From Streptomyces flavofungini (GTDB lineage Bacteria; Actinomycetota; Actinomycetes; Streptomycetales; Streptomycetaceae), in the NCBI RefSeq assembly GCF_014650815.1, contig NZ_BMVR01000006.1, positions 177,912 to 241,911 of the forward strand: DNA of 64,000 nucleotides, read 5' to 3'. This document shows positions 19,516 to 28,095 of this stretch, piece after piece. The translations under genes were made by a program, and so were the position numbers. How positions within the stretch are numbered: the first letter of the stretch is position 1; the number at the start of each line of letters is the position of its first letter. Below the pieces are notes generated by a model. That model made no database searches. It was not told the DNA's origin and saw only the letters and a list, made by a program, of their open reading frames with translations.

Positions 19516-20093
19516 CAGAGGTGCGGCAGGATCGCCGGCATCAGGTCCTGGAAGGTGCGGCCGTTGGCGGGGTTGCCGAGGGCCGTCATCTGCCAGCCGG
19601 AACCCGCGCGGTGGACCTTGGCCATGATCTGGGCGGTGTACTGGCCGCCGCCGTCGAGGGTGTAGCGGGCCAGTTCCTGGCCGTTGGTCTCATCGACCAG
19701 GCGGCAGAACGCGTTCTGCACTTCCTGGAAGGTCTGGCCGGTGAAGGAGTTCACCGTGAACACGATCTGGTCGATGTGGACCGGGACGCGCTGCAGGTCG
19801 ACGAGGATGGCCTCGTCGTCGCCGCCCTGGCCGACACCGCCGACCAGGTTGTCGCCGGTGTGCCGCACGGAGCCGTCGTCGCTGACGAGGTGCCGGAAGA
19901 ACACCACGTCCACGGGCTGCTTGTCGGCGAACAGGACGGCGGACGCGTCGAGGTCGATCTCCCGCGTGCGCGTGCCGAACAGGCCGCGCCGCGGGGCCGC
20001 CTGCCAGCCCAGTCCCATGCGCACCGACGTCAGAGCGCCCCCGTCGTCCTTCTGCAGGCTGATGGCCTGGCCCTTGGTCATGTTGACCGTCAC
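19515..20093 (-). CDS. TerD-family protein
   Basis: A 192-residue single-domain TerD protein, the usual size. Calcium-binding strand EIDLDASAVLFADKQPVD, then FFRHLVSDDGSVRHTGDN, the family stretch GQGGDDEAILVDLQRVPV, and TGQTFQEVQNAFCRLVDETN. TerD proteins bind Ca2+ on the inner face of the membrane and act in stress responses linked to tellurite, phage and DNA damage. GTG start (VTVNMTKG). A 12-base-pair hairpin sits 26 bases upstream. Position next to uvrB, with terC nearby, fits the recurrent association of Ter genes with repair and metal export. Confidence 0.93.
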   Translation of the reverse strand: MTVNMTKGQAISLQKDDGGALTSVRMGLGWQAAPRRGLFGTRTREIDLDASAVLFADKQPVDVVFFRHLVSDDGSVRHTGDNLVGGVGQGGDDEAILVDLQRVPVHIDQIVFTVNSFTGQTFQEVQNAFCRLVDETNGQELARYTLDGGGQYTAQIMAKVHRAGSGWQMTALGNPANGRTFQDLMPAILPHL

Positions 20094-20118
20094 GCGCTGT
20101 CCCCTTCTCGAACTGCCC

Positions 20119-20148
20119 TGGGCAACCGCCCGTTGCGGCGGTTGCCCA
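20119..20148 (-). terminator. Hairpin after uvrB
   Basis: TGGGCAACCGCC, loop CGTTGC, GGCGGTTGCCCA: 12 perfect pairs, 71 bases past the uvrB stop and 26 bases before the terD start. It is likely the uvrB terminator; because it is so close to terD it could also control terD. Confidence 0.7.
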
Positions 20149-20218
20149 TCACCCTATGCAGCCCTGTCCATCGCGCCGCACCCTGCCGGGCACTTTGTGT
20201 CGGTCTTGCAACACAGCG

Positions 20219-22363
20219 CTACGCCTGGCCGGCCTCCTTCATCTGCCGCAGTTCCTTCTTCATCTCCGACACCTCGTCGCGCAGCCGGGCGGCGATCTCG
20301 AACTGCAGGTCCGCGGCTGCGGCGCGCATCCGCGCGGTCATCTCCTCGATCTGCTCGGCGAGTTCGGCGGCGGGCCGGTCCGTGGGCACGCTCTGCCCGG
20401 CCTTGCCCTTGGCGGCCTTCCCCGCCGCACCCTTGGCCGCTGCCGTGCCGAGCGAGGGCACGGGGGCCTTGGCGCCCTTGCCGTCCTTCGACTTGCGGTA
20501 GTCGGTGCCGAGGAGTTGCTCGGTGTCGACCTCTTCGCGCGCGATGGCCGACACGATGTCGTTGATCTTCTTGCGGAGGGGCTGCGGGTCGATGCCCCGC
20601 TCCTTGTTGTACGCGATCTGCTTCTCCCGGCGGCGGTTGGTCTCCTCGATGGCCTTCTCCATCGCCGGGGTGATCTTGTCGGCGTACATGTGGACCTGGC
20701 CGGAGACGTTGCGCGCCGCGCGGCCGATGGTCTGGATCAGGGAGGTGCCGGAGCGCAGGAAGCCTTCCTTGTCGGCGTCGAGGATCGCGACCAGGGAGAC
20801 CTCGGGCAGGTCCAGGCCCTCCCGGAGGAGGTTGATGCCGACCAGGACGTCGTACTCACCGGCGCGCAGCTCGCGCAGGAGCTCGACGCGGCGCAGGGTG
20901 TCGACGTCGCTGTGCAGATAGCGGACCTGGATGCCCAGTTCGAGGAAGTAGTCCGTGAGGTCCTCGGCCATCTTCTTGGTGAGCGTGGTGACCAGGACGC
21001 GCTCGTCCTTCTCGGTGCGCTTGCGGATCTCGTGCACCAGGTCGTCGATCTGGCCCTCGGTGGGCTTGACGACGACTTCGGGGTCGATGAGGCCGGTGGG
21101 GCGGATGATCTGCTCCACGGCGCCGTCGGAGCGGGAGAGTTCGTACGCCCCCGGGGTCGCCGACAGATAGACGGTCTGGCCGATGCGCTGCTGGAACTCC
21201 TCCCACTTCAGCGGGCGGTTGTCGAGCGCGGACGGCAGCCGGAAGCCGTGGTCGACGAGGGTGCGCTTGCGGGAGGCGTCGCCCTCGTACATCGCGCCGA
21301 TCTGCGGGACCGTGACGTGCGACTCGTCCAGGACGAGCAGGAAGTCGTCCGGGAAGTAGTCGAGCAGGGTGTGCGGCGGGGTGCCGGGGCCGCGGTCGTC
21401 GAAGTGCATGGAGTAGTTCTCGATGCCGGAGCAGGAGCCGATCTGGCGGAGCATCTCCAGGTCGTACGTCGTGCGCATGCGCAGCCGCTGGGCCTCCAGC
21501 ATCTTGCCCTGCTTCTCCAGCTCCGCGAGGCGCTCGGCGAGCTCCTTCTCGATGCCGTTGATCGCCTTCTCCATGCGCTCGGGGCCCGCTACGTAGTGGG
21601 ACGCCGGGAAGACGTACAGGTGGTCGTCGTCGCTGATGACCTCGCCGGTCAGCGGGTGCAGCGTGGAGAGCGCCTCGATCTCGTCGCCGAACATCTCGAT
21701 GCGCACGGCCAGTTCCTCGTACACCGGGAAGATCTCGATGGTGTCGCCGCGGACCCGGAAGGTGCCGCGGGTGAAGGCGAGGTCGTTGCGGGTGTACTGG
21801 ATGTCGACGAAGCGGCGCAGCAGCTGGTCACGGTCGATCTCGTCGCCGACCTTGAGCGGGACCATGCGGTCCACGTACTCCTGCGGGGTGCCGAGGCCGT
21901 AGATGCAGGAGACGGAGGCGACCACGATGACGTCGCGGCGGGTGAGCAGCGAGTTCGTCGCGGAGTGGCGAAGGCGCTCGACCTCCTCGTTGATCGAGGA
22001 GTCCTTCTCGATGTACGTGTCCGACTGGGGGACGTACGCCTCGGGCTGGTAGTAGTCGTAGTACGAGACGAAGTACTCGACGGCGTTGTTCGGCAGCAGC
22101 TCGCGGAACTCGTTGGCCAGCTGGGCGGCCAGGGTCTTGTTCGGCGCCATCACGAGGGTGGGGCGCTGGAGCTTCTCGATCATCCACGCGGTGGTGGCCG
22201 ACTTGCCGGTGCCGGTGGCGCCGAGCAGGACGACGTCCTTCTCGCCCGCGCGGATGCGCTTCTCCAGGTCGGCGATGGCCGTCGGCTGGTCGCCACTGGG
22301 CTGGTACGGGCTGACGACCTCGAAAGGTGCCACCGTGCGTTCGATCTTCGATACGGGCCGCAT
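20219..22363 (-). CDS. uvrB: Excinuclease ABC subunit B
   Basis: UvrB verifies damage, inserts its beta hairpin into the helix and recruits UvrC. A protein of 714 residues. Motifs: Walker A LLGATGTGKSATT, the beta-hairpin region YYDYYQPEAYVPQSDTYIEK, DESH box LVLDESHVTVPQ, YLSATPG, DVLVGINLLREGLDLP and QTIGRAARN (helicase V-VI), and a C-terminal UVR domain ELAEQIEEMTARMRAAAADL. Between motif VI and the UVR domain lies a Lys/Ala/Gly-rich insert (SKDGKGAKAPVPSLGTAAAK and on) not found in E. coli UvrB (673 residues). The ATG has no Shine-Dalgarno and sits seven bases after the -10, predicting a leaderless mRNA. Confidence 0.98.
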   Translation of the reverse strand: MRPVSKIERTVAPFEVVSPYQPSGDQPTAIADLEKRIRAGEKDVVLLGATGTGKSATTAWMIEKLQRPTLVMAPNKTLAAQLANEFRELLPNNAVEYFVSYYDYYQPEAYVPQSDTYIEKDSSINEEVERLRHSATNSLLTRRDVIVVASVSCIYGLGTPQEYVDRMVPLKVGDEIDRDQLLRRFVDIQYTRNDLAFTRGTFRVRGDTIEIFPVYEELAVRIEMFGDEIEALSTLHPLTGEVISDDDHLYVFPASHYVAGPERMEKAINGIEKELAERLAELEKQGKMLEAQRLRMRTTYDLEMLRQIGSCSGIENYSMHFDDRGPGTPPHTLLDYFPDDFLLVLDESHVTVPQIGAMYEGDASRKRTLVDHGFRLPSALDNRPLKWEEFQQRIGQTVYLSATPGAYELSRSDGAVEQIIRPTGLIDPEVVVKPTEGQIDDLVHEIRKRTEKDERVLVTTLTKKMAEDLTDYFLELGIQVRYLHSDVDTLRRVELLRELRAGEYDVLVGINLLREGLDLPEVSLVAILDADKEGFLRSGTSLIQTIGRAARNVSGQVHMYADKITPAMEKAIEETNRRREKQIAYNKERGIDPQPLRKKINDIVSAIAREEVDTEQLLGTDYRKSKDGKGAKAPVPSLGTAAAKGAAGKAAKGKAGQSVPTDRPAAELAEQIEEMTARMRAAAADLQFEIAARLRDEVSEMKKELRQMKEAGQA

Positions 22364-22370
22364 GGAACCC

Positions 22371-22393
22371 ACCGTACGACCACCCACTGACAA
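22371..22393 (-). promoter_or_regulatory. RecA-NDp-type promoter of uvrB, leaderless geometry
   Basis: TTGTCAGTG, GGTGGTCG, TACGGT, then GGGTTCC and the ATG. Exact -35 block, exact eight-base spacer, and a seven-base gap that puts the transcription start at the ATG. It shares GCGTTGTCAGTGGGT with the uvrA promoter. Confidence 0.85.
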
Positions 22394-22404
22394 CGCCCCC
22401 GCGC

Positions 22405-23295
22405 TCACCACCGCTGCGGTGTCCGCGCCCCCGTTCTGCGGCGGGTCCGGCGGCCGGGGCGCGCCACGGACCGGCGGCTGACGTGCGCGATCTGGCGGTC
22501 GCCGGAGCGGGGCACGGGGTAGGTGGCGGTGCGCGGGCGGGCCGCCGCGGCCTTCAGGTCGGCCTTGCCCATCATCATCAGCGGGTCGAACATCACGATC
22601 ACGCCCGCGAGCAGCAGGAAGGCGAGCGGGCCGATCATGAGGGGGGCGAGGAGCTCGGGGGACGAGTCGCCGGGCGGGGCGGTGGACGTACCGTGCAGGT
22701 GGACGGTGACGGCGGCCATGCCGGTGTAGTGCATCCCGCTGACGGCGAGGCCCATGACGAGGCTGGCGCCGAGGCTCCACAGGAAGCCCCTGATCTGGCC
22801 CGCGGCCCACAGGGCGGCGATGGCGGCGACGACGGCGATCACTACGGAGGCGGCGACGGTCAGCGTGTTGTACTGCAGCCTGCCGCCGAGGCGCATGCCG
22901 GCCATCCCCAGGTAGTGCATCGAGGCGATGCCGAGGCCGGTGATGGTGCCTCCGGTGAAGAGCGCCGCTCCGCTGGCACCGCGGTAGCCGACGATGAAGA
23001 TCCCGACGCCGACCATGACGATGGCGACGGCGAGGCTCGCGAAGGTCGTCGTCCGGTCGTAGTGGATCGGGGTGCCCTGGACGCTGAAGCCCATCATCGC
23101 GATGAAGTGCATGGTCCAGATGCCCGAGCCGATGGCGGCCGAGCCGAGGGCGAGCCAGCCGGGCCGCCAGGAGTGCGCGACCAGGAGTGACCGGGTGGTG
23201 CAGCGCAGGCCGAGCGCGCCGCCCAGACAGGCCATCAGATAGGCGACCACCGGTGTGACGAGTCCGTAGCTGAAGCCGTCGACCGTGCCCTCCAT
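22405..23295 (-). CDS. MHYT-domain integral membrane sensor
   Basis: A 296-residue protein with seven predicted membrane helices. Three MHYT motifs are seen: WTMHFIAMMGF, ASMHYLGMAGM and SGMHYTGMAAV; the family is proposed to bind copper and sense O2, CO or NO at the outer membrane face. Here the domain has no GGDEF or kinase output; the C-terminal ~45 residues are Arg-rich and hydrophilic (RRSVARPGRRTRRRTG). A stand-alone MHYT protein is common in Streptomyces. The ATG at 23295 has GGAAGGG ten bases upstream. It is upstream of uvrB on the same strand, but uvrB has its own promoter. Confidence 0.88.
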   Translation of the reverse strand: MEGTVDGFSYGLVTPVVAYLMACLGGALGLRCTTRSLLVAHSWRPGWLALGSAAIGSGIWTMHFIAMMGFSVQGTPIHYDRTTTFASLAVAIVMVGVGIFIVGYRGASGAALFTGGTITGLGIASMHYLGMAGMRLGGRLQYNTLTVAASVVIAVVAAIAALWAAGQIRGFLWSLGASLVMGLAVSGMHYTGMAAVTVHLHGTSTAPPGDSSPELLAPLMIGPLAFLLLAGVIVMFDPLMMMGKADLKAAAARPRTATYPVPRSGDRQIAHVSRRSVARPGRRTRRRTGARTPQRW

Positions 23296-23568
23296 GAGCG
23301 GTAGCCCTTCCGCCTGTCGTACCTGGATGTCCCGGAACGCCCCGTCTGCCCCTGCCCGACGGCCGGGTGACGGGCCGTCGACTGAGGTGAGAGTAGGGCT
23401 CAGCCGTGAACGCACGGCCGATTTTCCGGCAAAGAAGCACGGGTTCCACGCTTGGGGTCCCCACTTGGGGGGCCGGTGTTCAACGTGTGGCCATCCTGTA
23501 CCTGTCCGTAGTTGGCCGTGCACTGTCATTCTCAATCGAACCGTGAGCTCATGACGCGAGGAGAACCC

Positions 23569-24468
23569 GTGCACGCACGCGCCGCAGCCGCCACGACCGC
23601 CGCTCTCCTGGGAACAGGAGCACTCGTCCTCCCCTCCACCGCCGGCGCCCAGGCCCCCGCCGACACCGCCGTCGCCGCACCCGCCGCCCACAAGAACCCG
23701 ACGGTCGTGGCCCACCGAGGAGCCTCCGCGTACGCCCCCGAGAACACGCTCGCCGCCATCGACAAGGCCGCGCACATGGGCTTCCGCTGGGTCGAGAACG
23801 ACGTCCAGCGGACCAAGGACGGCGTGCTCGTCATCGTCCACGACGACACCCTGAAGCGGACGACGAACGTGGAGAAGGTCTTCCCGGGCCGTGCCCCGTG
23901 GAAGGTGAAGGACTTCACCGCGGCGGAGATCGCCAAGCTGGACGCGGGCAGCTGGTTCGGGCCGAGGTACAAGGGCGCGCGCGTGCCGACGCTCACGCAG
24001 TACATGAAGCGCGTCTCGCGCAACCACCAGAGCCTGATCCTGGAGATCAAGAAGCCGGAGCTGTACCCCGGCATCGAGCGGGACACCCTGCGGGTGCTGC
24101 GCAAGACCGGCTGGCTGGACCGCCACCACGTCAAGAACAAGCTGGTCGTCCAGAGCTTCAGCGCGGACAGCGTCAAGAAGGTGCACGCCCAGCGGCCCGA
24201 CATCAAGACCGGCTTCCTGGGCACGCCGTCGACCGCCCAGCTCCCGGCGTACGCGAAGTTCGCGGACCAGATCAACTCGACGCACACGTCGATCTCCGCC
24301 GGCTACGTCTCCGCGATCCACCGACTCAAGGGTCCGCACGGCAAGCGCCTGGAGATCTTCACCTGGACCGTGGACGAGACCGCCGCCGCGCGCCGGGCCG
24401 AGGGCTTCGGAGTGAACGGCATCATCAGCAACAAGCCGGACGTCGTGCGCAGGGCGATCAGCGACTGA
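23569..24468 (+). CDS. Secreted glycerophosphodiester phosphodiesterase
   Basis: A 299-residue exported enzyme that hydrolyses glycerophosphodiesters to glycerol-3-phosphate and an alcohol. GTG start with GAGGAG five bases upstream. Signal peptide: ARAAAATTAALLGTGALVLPSTAGAQA. GDPD motifs: VVAHRGASAYAPENT (catalytic His, Arg and Glu), WVENDVQRTKDG (metal ligands), VIVHDDTLKRTTN (second catalytic His), LILEIKKPE, and TWTVDET near the C-terminus. A role in phosphate scavenging from phospholipid or teichoic-acid headgroups is typical; I did not find a PHO box. It ends in a strong terminator that abuts the ogt promoter. Confidence 0.94.
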   Translation: MHARAAAATTAALLGTGALVLPSTAGAQAPADTAVAAPAAHKNPTVVAHRGASAYAPENTLAAIDKAAHMGFRWVENDVQRTKDGVLVIVHDDTLKRTTNVEKVFPGRAPWKVKDFTAAEIAKLDAGSWFGPRYKGARVPTLTQYMKRVSRNHQSLILEIKKPELYPGIERDTLRVLRKTGWLDRHHVKNKLVVQSFSADSVKKVHAQRPDIKTGFLGTPSTAQLPAYAKFADQINSTHTSISAGYVSAIHRLKGPHGKRLEIFTWTVDETAAARRAEGFGVNGIISNKPDVVRRAISD

Positions 24469-24484
24469 CGGTTCCCGCTTGCCG

Positions 24485-24515
24485 AACGCCGCGGGGCGGC
24501 TCGCCCCGCGGCGTT
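24485..24515 (+). terminator. Terminator of the GDPD gene, overlapping the ogt -35
   Basis: AACGCCGCGGGGCG, loop GCT, CGCCCCGCGGCGTT: 14 perfect base pairs. The last two T of the right arm are the first two bases of the ogt -35 block TTGTCAGTG. Confidence 0.85.
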
Positions 24516-24536
24516 GTCAGTGCCCGGACGTACCGT
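24514..24536 (+). promoter_or_regulatory. RecA-NDp-type promoter of ogt, leaderless geometry
   Basis: TTGTCAGTG, CCCGGACG, TACCGT, seven bases, ATG. Identical layout to uvrB, on the opposite strand. Confidence 0.85.
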
Positions 24537-24543
24537 GGTTTCC

Positions 24544-25134
24544 ATGAACGCCACGGGGCACAACGAGCACATCCGGGACGAGCGTCGGGAGCAGGACGCG
24601 CGGCCCGGCGCCGTATGGGCCGTCATCGCCAGCGACATCGGCCCGCTACTGCTGGCCGCGACCGACGCGGGCCTGGTCACGGTCGTCTTCCACGCCACGG
24701 ACGCCGTGCGCGACAAGGCCCTGGAGCGCCTTGGCTCCCGCCTGGGCACCGAGCCGGTCGAGGATCCCGCGGCGCCGCTCCTTGCCGAGCCCATACGCCA
24801 GTTCCGGGCGTACTTCGCCGGGGAGCGGCGCGACTTCGAGCTGCCGCTGGACTGGTCGCTGATCTCCGGCTTCAACCGCCAGGTGCTGCGCGAGCTGGCG
24901 GCGGGCGTGCCGTTCGGGACCGTCGTGGGCTACGGCGACCTGGCCCGCCGCGTCGGCCAGCCCGGCGCGGCCCAGGCCGTCGGCATGGCGATGGGCGCCA
25001 ACCCGCTGCCGGTCGTGGTGCCCTGCCACCGGGTGGTGGAGAGCGACGGCGGCATCGGCGGGTTCGGCGGCGGCCTGGAGACCAAGCGGCAGTTGCTGGC
25101 GCTGGAGGGGGTTCTTCCGGAGCCGCTGTTCTGA
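24544..25134 (+). CDS. ogt: Methylated-DNA-protein cysteine S-methyltransferase
   Basis: Suicide repair of O6-alkylguanine. A protein of 196 residues. The C-terminal domain has PFGTVVGYGDLARRVG (helix-turn-helix for base flipping), AVGMAMGANPLPVVVPCHRV with the acceptor Cys in PCHRV, and GGFGGGLETKRQLLALEG. The N-terminal half is the ribonuclease-H-like domain of Ogt rather than an Ada domain. The start at 24544 was chosen because the promoter -10 ends seven bases before it, giving a leaderless mRNA; GTG codons upstream lie in the promoter. The C-terminal GVLPEPLF belongs to the first copy of a tandem repeat that continues past the stop. Confidence 0.95.
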   Translation: MNATGHNEHIRDERREQDARPGAVWAVIASDIGPLLLAATDAGLVTVVFHATDAVRDKALERLGSRLGTEPVEDPAAPLLAEPIRQFRAYFAGERRDFELPLDWSLISGFNRQVLRELAAGVPFGTVVGYGDLARRVGQPGAAQAVGMAMGANPLPVVVPCHRVVESDGGIGGFGGGLETKRQLLALEGVLPEPLF

Positions 25135-25217
25135 GGGGGTGCTGCGGGAGCCGCCGCTTTGCGGGGGTGCTTCGAGAGCCGTCGCTTTAAGGGGTGCCGC
25201 GGGAGCCGCTTAGCGGG
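25105..25217. repeat. Tandem repeat, ~28-base unit, four copies from ogt 3' end
   Basis: Units of the type GAGGGGGTGCTGCGGGAGCC + GCCGCTTTG. Copy one is the end of ogt itself, copies two to four follow the stop with accumulating changes. The rest of the gap to 25399 holds a CATGTACATG palindrome at 25287-25296 and no gene. Confidence 0.85.
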
Positions 25218-25399
25218 GGGTGGGCCTGGTGCACGGGCCTGCGGCGCCGTTCGGGGGCCTGCGCGCCGGAACACTCTCGTGCACTGCATGTACATGAACA
25301 CCACCGGTGCTGACACACTTCCGACGTGGTCATATCTCCCTCGTCCTCGCCCTCGCCGTCTCTCGCAGCTGCCCCCGCCCGCTGTCCCCGTAGCCCGCG

Positions 25400-26731
25400 A
25401 TGTCCCCGATGAGCACGACCGGGGACGCGGCCGTCGCACCCGTCGACGTCGAGGAGCTGCCCGCGCTGCGGCGGCGGATCACGGCGGTGCTCGTCGCGAG
25501 CCAGATCCTCGGCGGGCTGGGCGTGGCCACCGGGATCGCGCTGGCCGCCGTGCTGGCGAAGGAGGTCAGCGGCAGGGAGTCGCTGTCCGGCCTCGCGCCC
25601 ACCGCGACCGTCGCCGGGACGGCGCTCCTCTCGGTGCCGCTGGCGGCGCTCATGACCGCGCGGGGCCGCCGCCCCGGTCTCGTACTGGCGTATCTGATCG
25701 GCGCGTTGGGTGCGGGCGTGGTCGTCGTGGCCGCGGCCGTCGGGAGCTTCCCGCTGCTCCTGGTGGGCATGGCCGGGTTCGGCGCGGCGTCGTCGGCGAA
25801 CCTGCAGGCGCGGTTCGCGGCGGCCGACCTGGCCGAGCCGGGGGCCAGGGCGCGTGCCATCTCCAACGTCGTGTGGGCCACGACGATCGGCGCGGTCCTC
25901 GGGCCCAACATCGCGGCGCCCGCGGGCCGCAGCGTCTCGGGCATCGGCATCCCGAAGGAGGCGGGGCCCTTCGTGTGGGCGGCCGGGATCTTCCTGATCT
26001 CGGCGGTCGTGGTGGCGCTGCTGCTGCGGCCCGATCCGCTGCTCACCGCCCGCGCGCTCGAACCCGTCGGCGAGCAGACCGCGGCGGGCCGGTCGCTGCG
26101 GGCCGGGTTCGCCGCCGTGGCCGCCTCGCGGCAGGCGCGGCTCGCCTTGGTGACGGTAGCCATCGCTCACACCGCCATGGTGTCGATCATGTCGATGACC
26201 CCGGTCGACCTCGGTCACCACGGGGCGAGCATCGATCTGATCGGCCTGGTCATCAGCGGGCACATCGCGGGCATGTACGCGTTCTCACCGGTGATGGGGC
26301 GGCTCGCGGACCGGATCGGGCGGCTCGCCGTCATCGCCCTGTCGGTGGGACTGCTCGCCTTCGCGGCGCTGCTCGCGGGGACGGCCGGGAGCAGCCACGG
26401 GCAGACGGCGGCGGGCCTGTTCGTGCTCGGCCTCGGCTGGTCGGCGGGGCTCGTGGCGGGTTCCGCGCTGCTCACCGACTCCGTGCCGCAGGCCGCGCGC
26501 GCCGCCGCCCAAGGCCTCTCCGACCTGACCATGAACACGGCGGCCGGGGTCGGCGGCGCGGTGGCGGGCCTGGTGGTCGCCCGGGCGAGCTACGGCTGGC
26601 TCAACCTGATCGCGGCCCTCCTGCTGCTGCCGCTCGCGGCGTTCGCCCTGTTCACGCGCGGCCCGGGGCGTACGGACGCCGGGGCCGCCGCCGCACAGAA
26701 GGCCGACCCCGCCGCCCTGGCGGAGGACTGA
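25400..26731 (+). CDS. MFS transporter (drug-efflux-like)
   Basis: A 443-residue membrane protein with about 12 helices: ITAVLVASQILGGLGVATGI (helix 1), ARGRRPGLVLAYLIGALG (loop 2-3 and helix 3), ISNVVWATTIGAVLGPNIAAP in helix 5, GRLADRIGRLAVIALS (loop 8-9), and SLGWSAGL-like segment FVLGLGWSAGLVAGSALL. The N- and C-termini are hydrophilic. The substrate is unknown. ATG 25400 or ATG 25409 could be used; neither has a good ribosome site. It is convergent with the cupin gene 11 bases away, where CTGACCG...CGGTCAG may form a small shared terminator. Confidence 0.87.
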   Translation: MSPMSTTGDAAVAPVDVEELPALRRRITAVLVASQILGGLGVATGIALAAVLAKEVSGRESLSGLAPTATVAGTALLSVPLAALMTARGRRPGLVLAYLIGALGAGVVVVAAAVGSFPLLLVGMAGFGAASSANLQARFAAADLAEPGARARAISNVVWATTIGAVLGPNIAAPAGRSVSGIGIPKEAGPFVWAAGIFLISAVVVALLLRPDPLLTARALEPVGEQTAAGRSLRAGFAAVAASRQARLALVTVAIAHTAMVSIMSMTPVDLGHHGASIDLIGLVISGHIAGMYAFSPVMGRLADRIGRLAVIALSVGLLAFAALLAGTAGSSHGQTAAGLFVLGLGWSAGLVAGSALLTDSVPQAARAAAQGLSDLTMNTAAGVGGAVAGLVVARASYGWLNLIAALLLLPLAAFALFTRGPGRTDAGAAAAQKADPAALAED

Positions 26732-26742
26732 CCGGCGGGCGG

Positions 26743-27111
26743 TCAGCCGCCGAGGGTGATGTGGTACGCCTTGCGCAGCGTCTCGTGCACGGTCCACGTC
26801 GTACGGTCGCCCTCGCGCAGCACCGCGGCGTCGCCCGGGCCGACCTCCAGGACGTCGCCGCCCTCCACCTCGATGGTGGCGCGGCCGCTGACGACCACGA
26901 ACAGCTCGTTGGCCTCGGTGTCGGTCACGACGCCCGGGGTGATCTGCCAGATGCCGCGGAGCTGCTTGCCGTCGGCGGACTCCCACAGGACCTTGCCGGT
27001 GACGACGGGCTCTCCGGAGACGATCTGCTGCGGGTCCAGCGGCTCCTCCACCAGCTCGGCGTCCGGGATGTGCACGGCAAAAGAGGGCGCGTTCTGATCT
27101 TTCGTGGTCAT
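26743..27111 (-). CDS. Small cupin protein (Cupin_3/DUF861-like)
   Basis: A 122-residue single-domain cupin. GKVLWESADGKQLRGIWQITPG, then ELFVVVSGRATIEVEGGDVLEVGPGDAAVLREGDRTTW in two stretches, follows the pattern of (S)-ureidoglycine aminohydrolase-like small cupins. The usual metal-binding His positions are poor, so it may bind a ligand rather than catalyse with a metal. It is divergent from psuG with 78 bases between starts, perhaps a shared promoter region. The function is unknown. Confidence 0.85.
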   Translation of the reverse strand: MTTKDQNAPSFAVHIPDAELVEEPLDPQQIVSGEPVVTGKVLWESADGKQLRGIWQITPGVVTDTEANELFVVVSGRATIEVEGGDVLEVGPGDAAVLREGDRTTWTVHETLRKAYHITLGG

Positions 27112-27189
27112 GGCCGGTCACCCTAATGGTTTGCCGCGGGGCGCCGACCGCCAGGGATGAAGGCAGACCCGACTGGCAGGAGGCAGACC

Positions 27190-28095
27190 GTGTTGGTGGT
27201 GTCCGACGAGGTACAGGCGGCTCTCGCACGGCGGCGTCCGGTCGTGGCCCTGGAGTCCACGATCATCGCGCACGGGCTGCCGCGCCCCCGCAACCTGCGC
27301 GTCGCCCTCGAACTGGAGGAGGCCGTACGCGCCGAGGGCGCCGTGCCCGCGACGATCGCCGTCCTGGACGGGCGCCCCCACGTCGGCCTGGGCAAGGACC
27401 AGTTGGAGCGGGTCGCCGGGGAGGACGGCATCCGCAAGCTGGGCCACCGGGACCTGCCGCTCGCCGTCGCGGCGGGGGCGAGCGGGGCGACCACGGTGTC
27501 CGCGACGGCCCTGCTCGCCGCCCGCGCGGGACTGCGCGTCTTCGCCACCGGCGGGCTCGGCGGGGTGCACCGGGAGTGGACCCTCACCCAGGACGAGTCG
27601 GCCGACCTGGGGCTGCTGGCACGGACCAGGATCACGGTCGTGTGCGCGGGCGTGAAGTCGATCCTGGACGTGGCCGCGACGCTCCAGCGCCTGGAGACCC
27701 TGGGCGTGGCGGTGGCGGGCTACGACACGTCCCGCTTCCCCGGCTTCTACCTCTCCGACTCCGGGCACGACGTGGATTGGACGCTGCGGACACCGGACGA
27801 GGTCGCCGCGGTGATGCGCGCCCAGGACGCGCTGGCCGGACCGGAGTCGGCGCTCGTCGTGGCCAACCCGGTGCCGGAAGCCGAACAACTCGAACCCGCC
27901 CTCCACGCGCGCGTGCTCGACGAGGCACTGCGGGAGTGCGCCGCGCGCGGTGTGCGGGGCCAGGCGGTGACCCCGTTCCTCCTCGACCATCTGATGCGGC
28001 ACACCGAAGGGGCCTCCCTGGAGGCCAACCTCGCGGCGGTGCGCGGGAACGTACGGCTCGCGGCGCGGATCGCGGCGGCGTGGGCGCGGCAGTGA
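27190..28095 (+). CDS. psuG: Pseudouridine-5'-phosphate glycosidase
   Basis: Cleaves the C-C bond of pseudouridine-5'-phosphate to uracil and ribose-5-phosphate, salvaging modified RNA. A protein of 301 residues from GTG 27190, which has AGGAGG seven bases upstream; an ATG at 27157 in frame has only CCAGGG. Motifs: VVALESTIIAHGLPRP with the catalytic Glu, TTVSATALLAARAGLRVF, FATGGLGGVHRE, DESADLGLLART (metal Asp) and CAGVKSILDV with the Schiff-base Lys. The next gene is a PfkB kinase with overlapping start, the standard two-enzyme pseudouridine degradation pair. Confidence 0.94.
   Translation: MLVVSDEVQAALARRRPVVALESTIIAHGLPRPRNLRVALELEEAVRAEGAVPATIAVLDGRPHVGLGKDQLERVAGEDGIRKLGHRDLPLAVAAGASGATTVSATALLAARAGLRVFATGGLGGVHREWTLTQDESADLGLLARTRITVVCAGVKSILDVAATLQRLETLGVAVAGYDTSRFPGFYLSDSGHDVDWTLRTPDEVAAVMRAQDALAGPESALVVANPVPEAEQLEPALHARVLDEALRECAARGVRGQAVTPFLLDHLMRHTEGASLEANLAAVRGNVRLAARIAAAWARQ

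Noticed and set aside
20219..23464. One long minus-strand frame spanning uvrB and part of the MHYT gene.
   Set aside because: UvrB begins at 22363 with its own promoter; the upstream part of the frame is the wrong frame of the MHYT gene.
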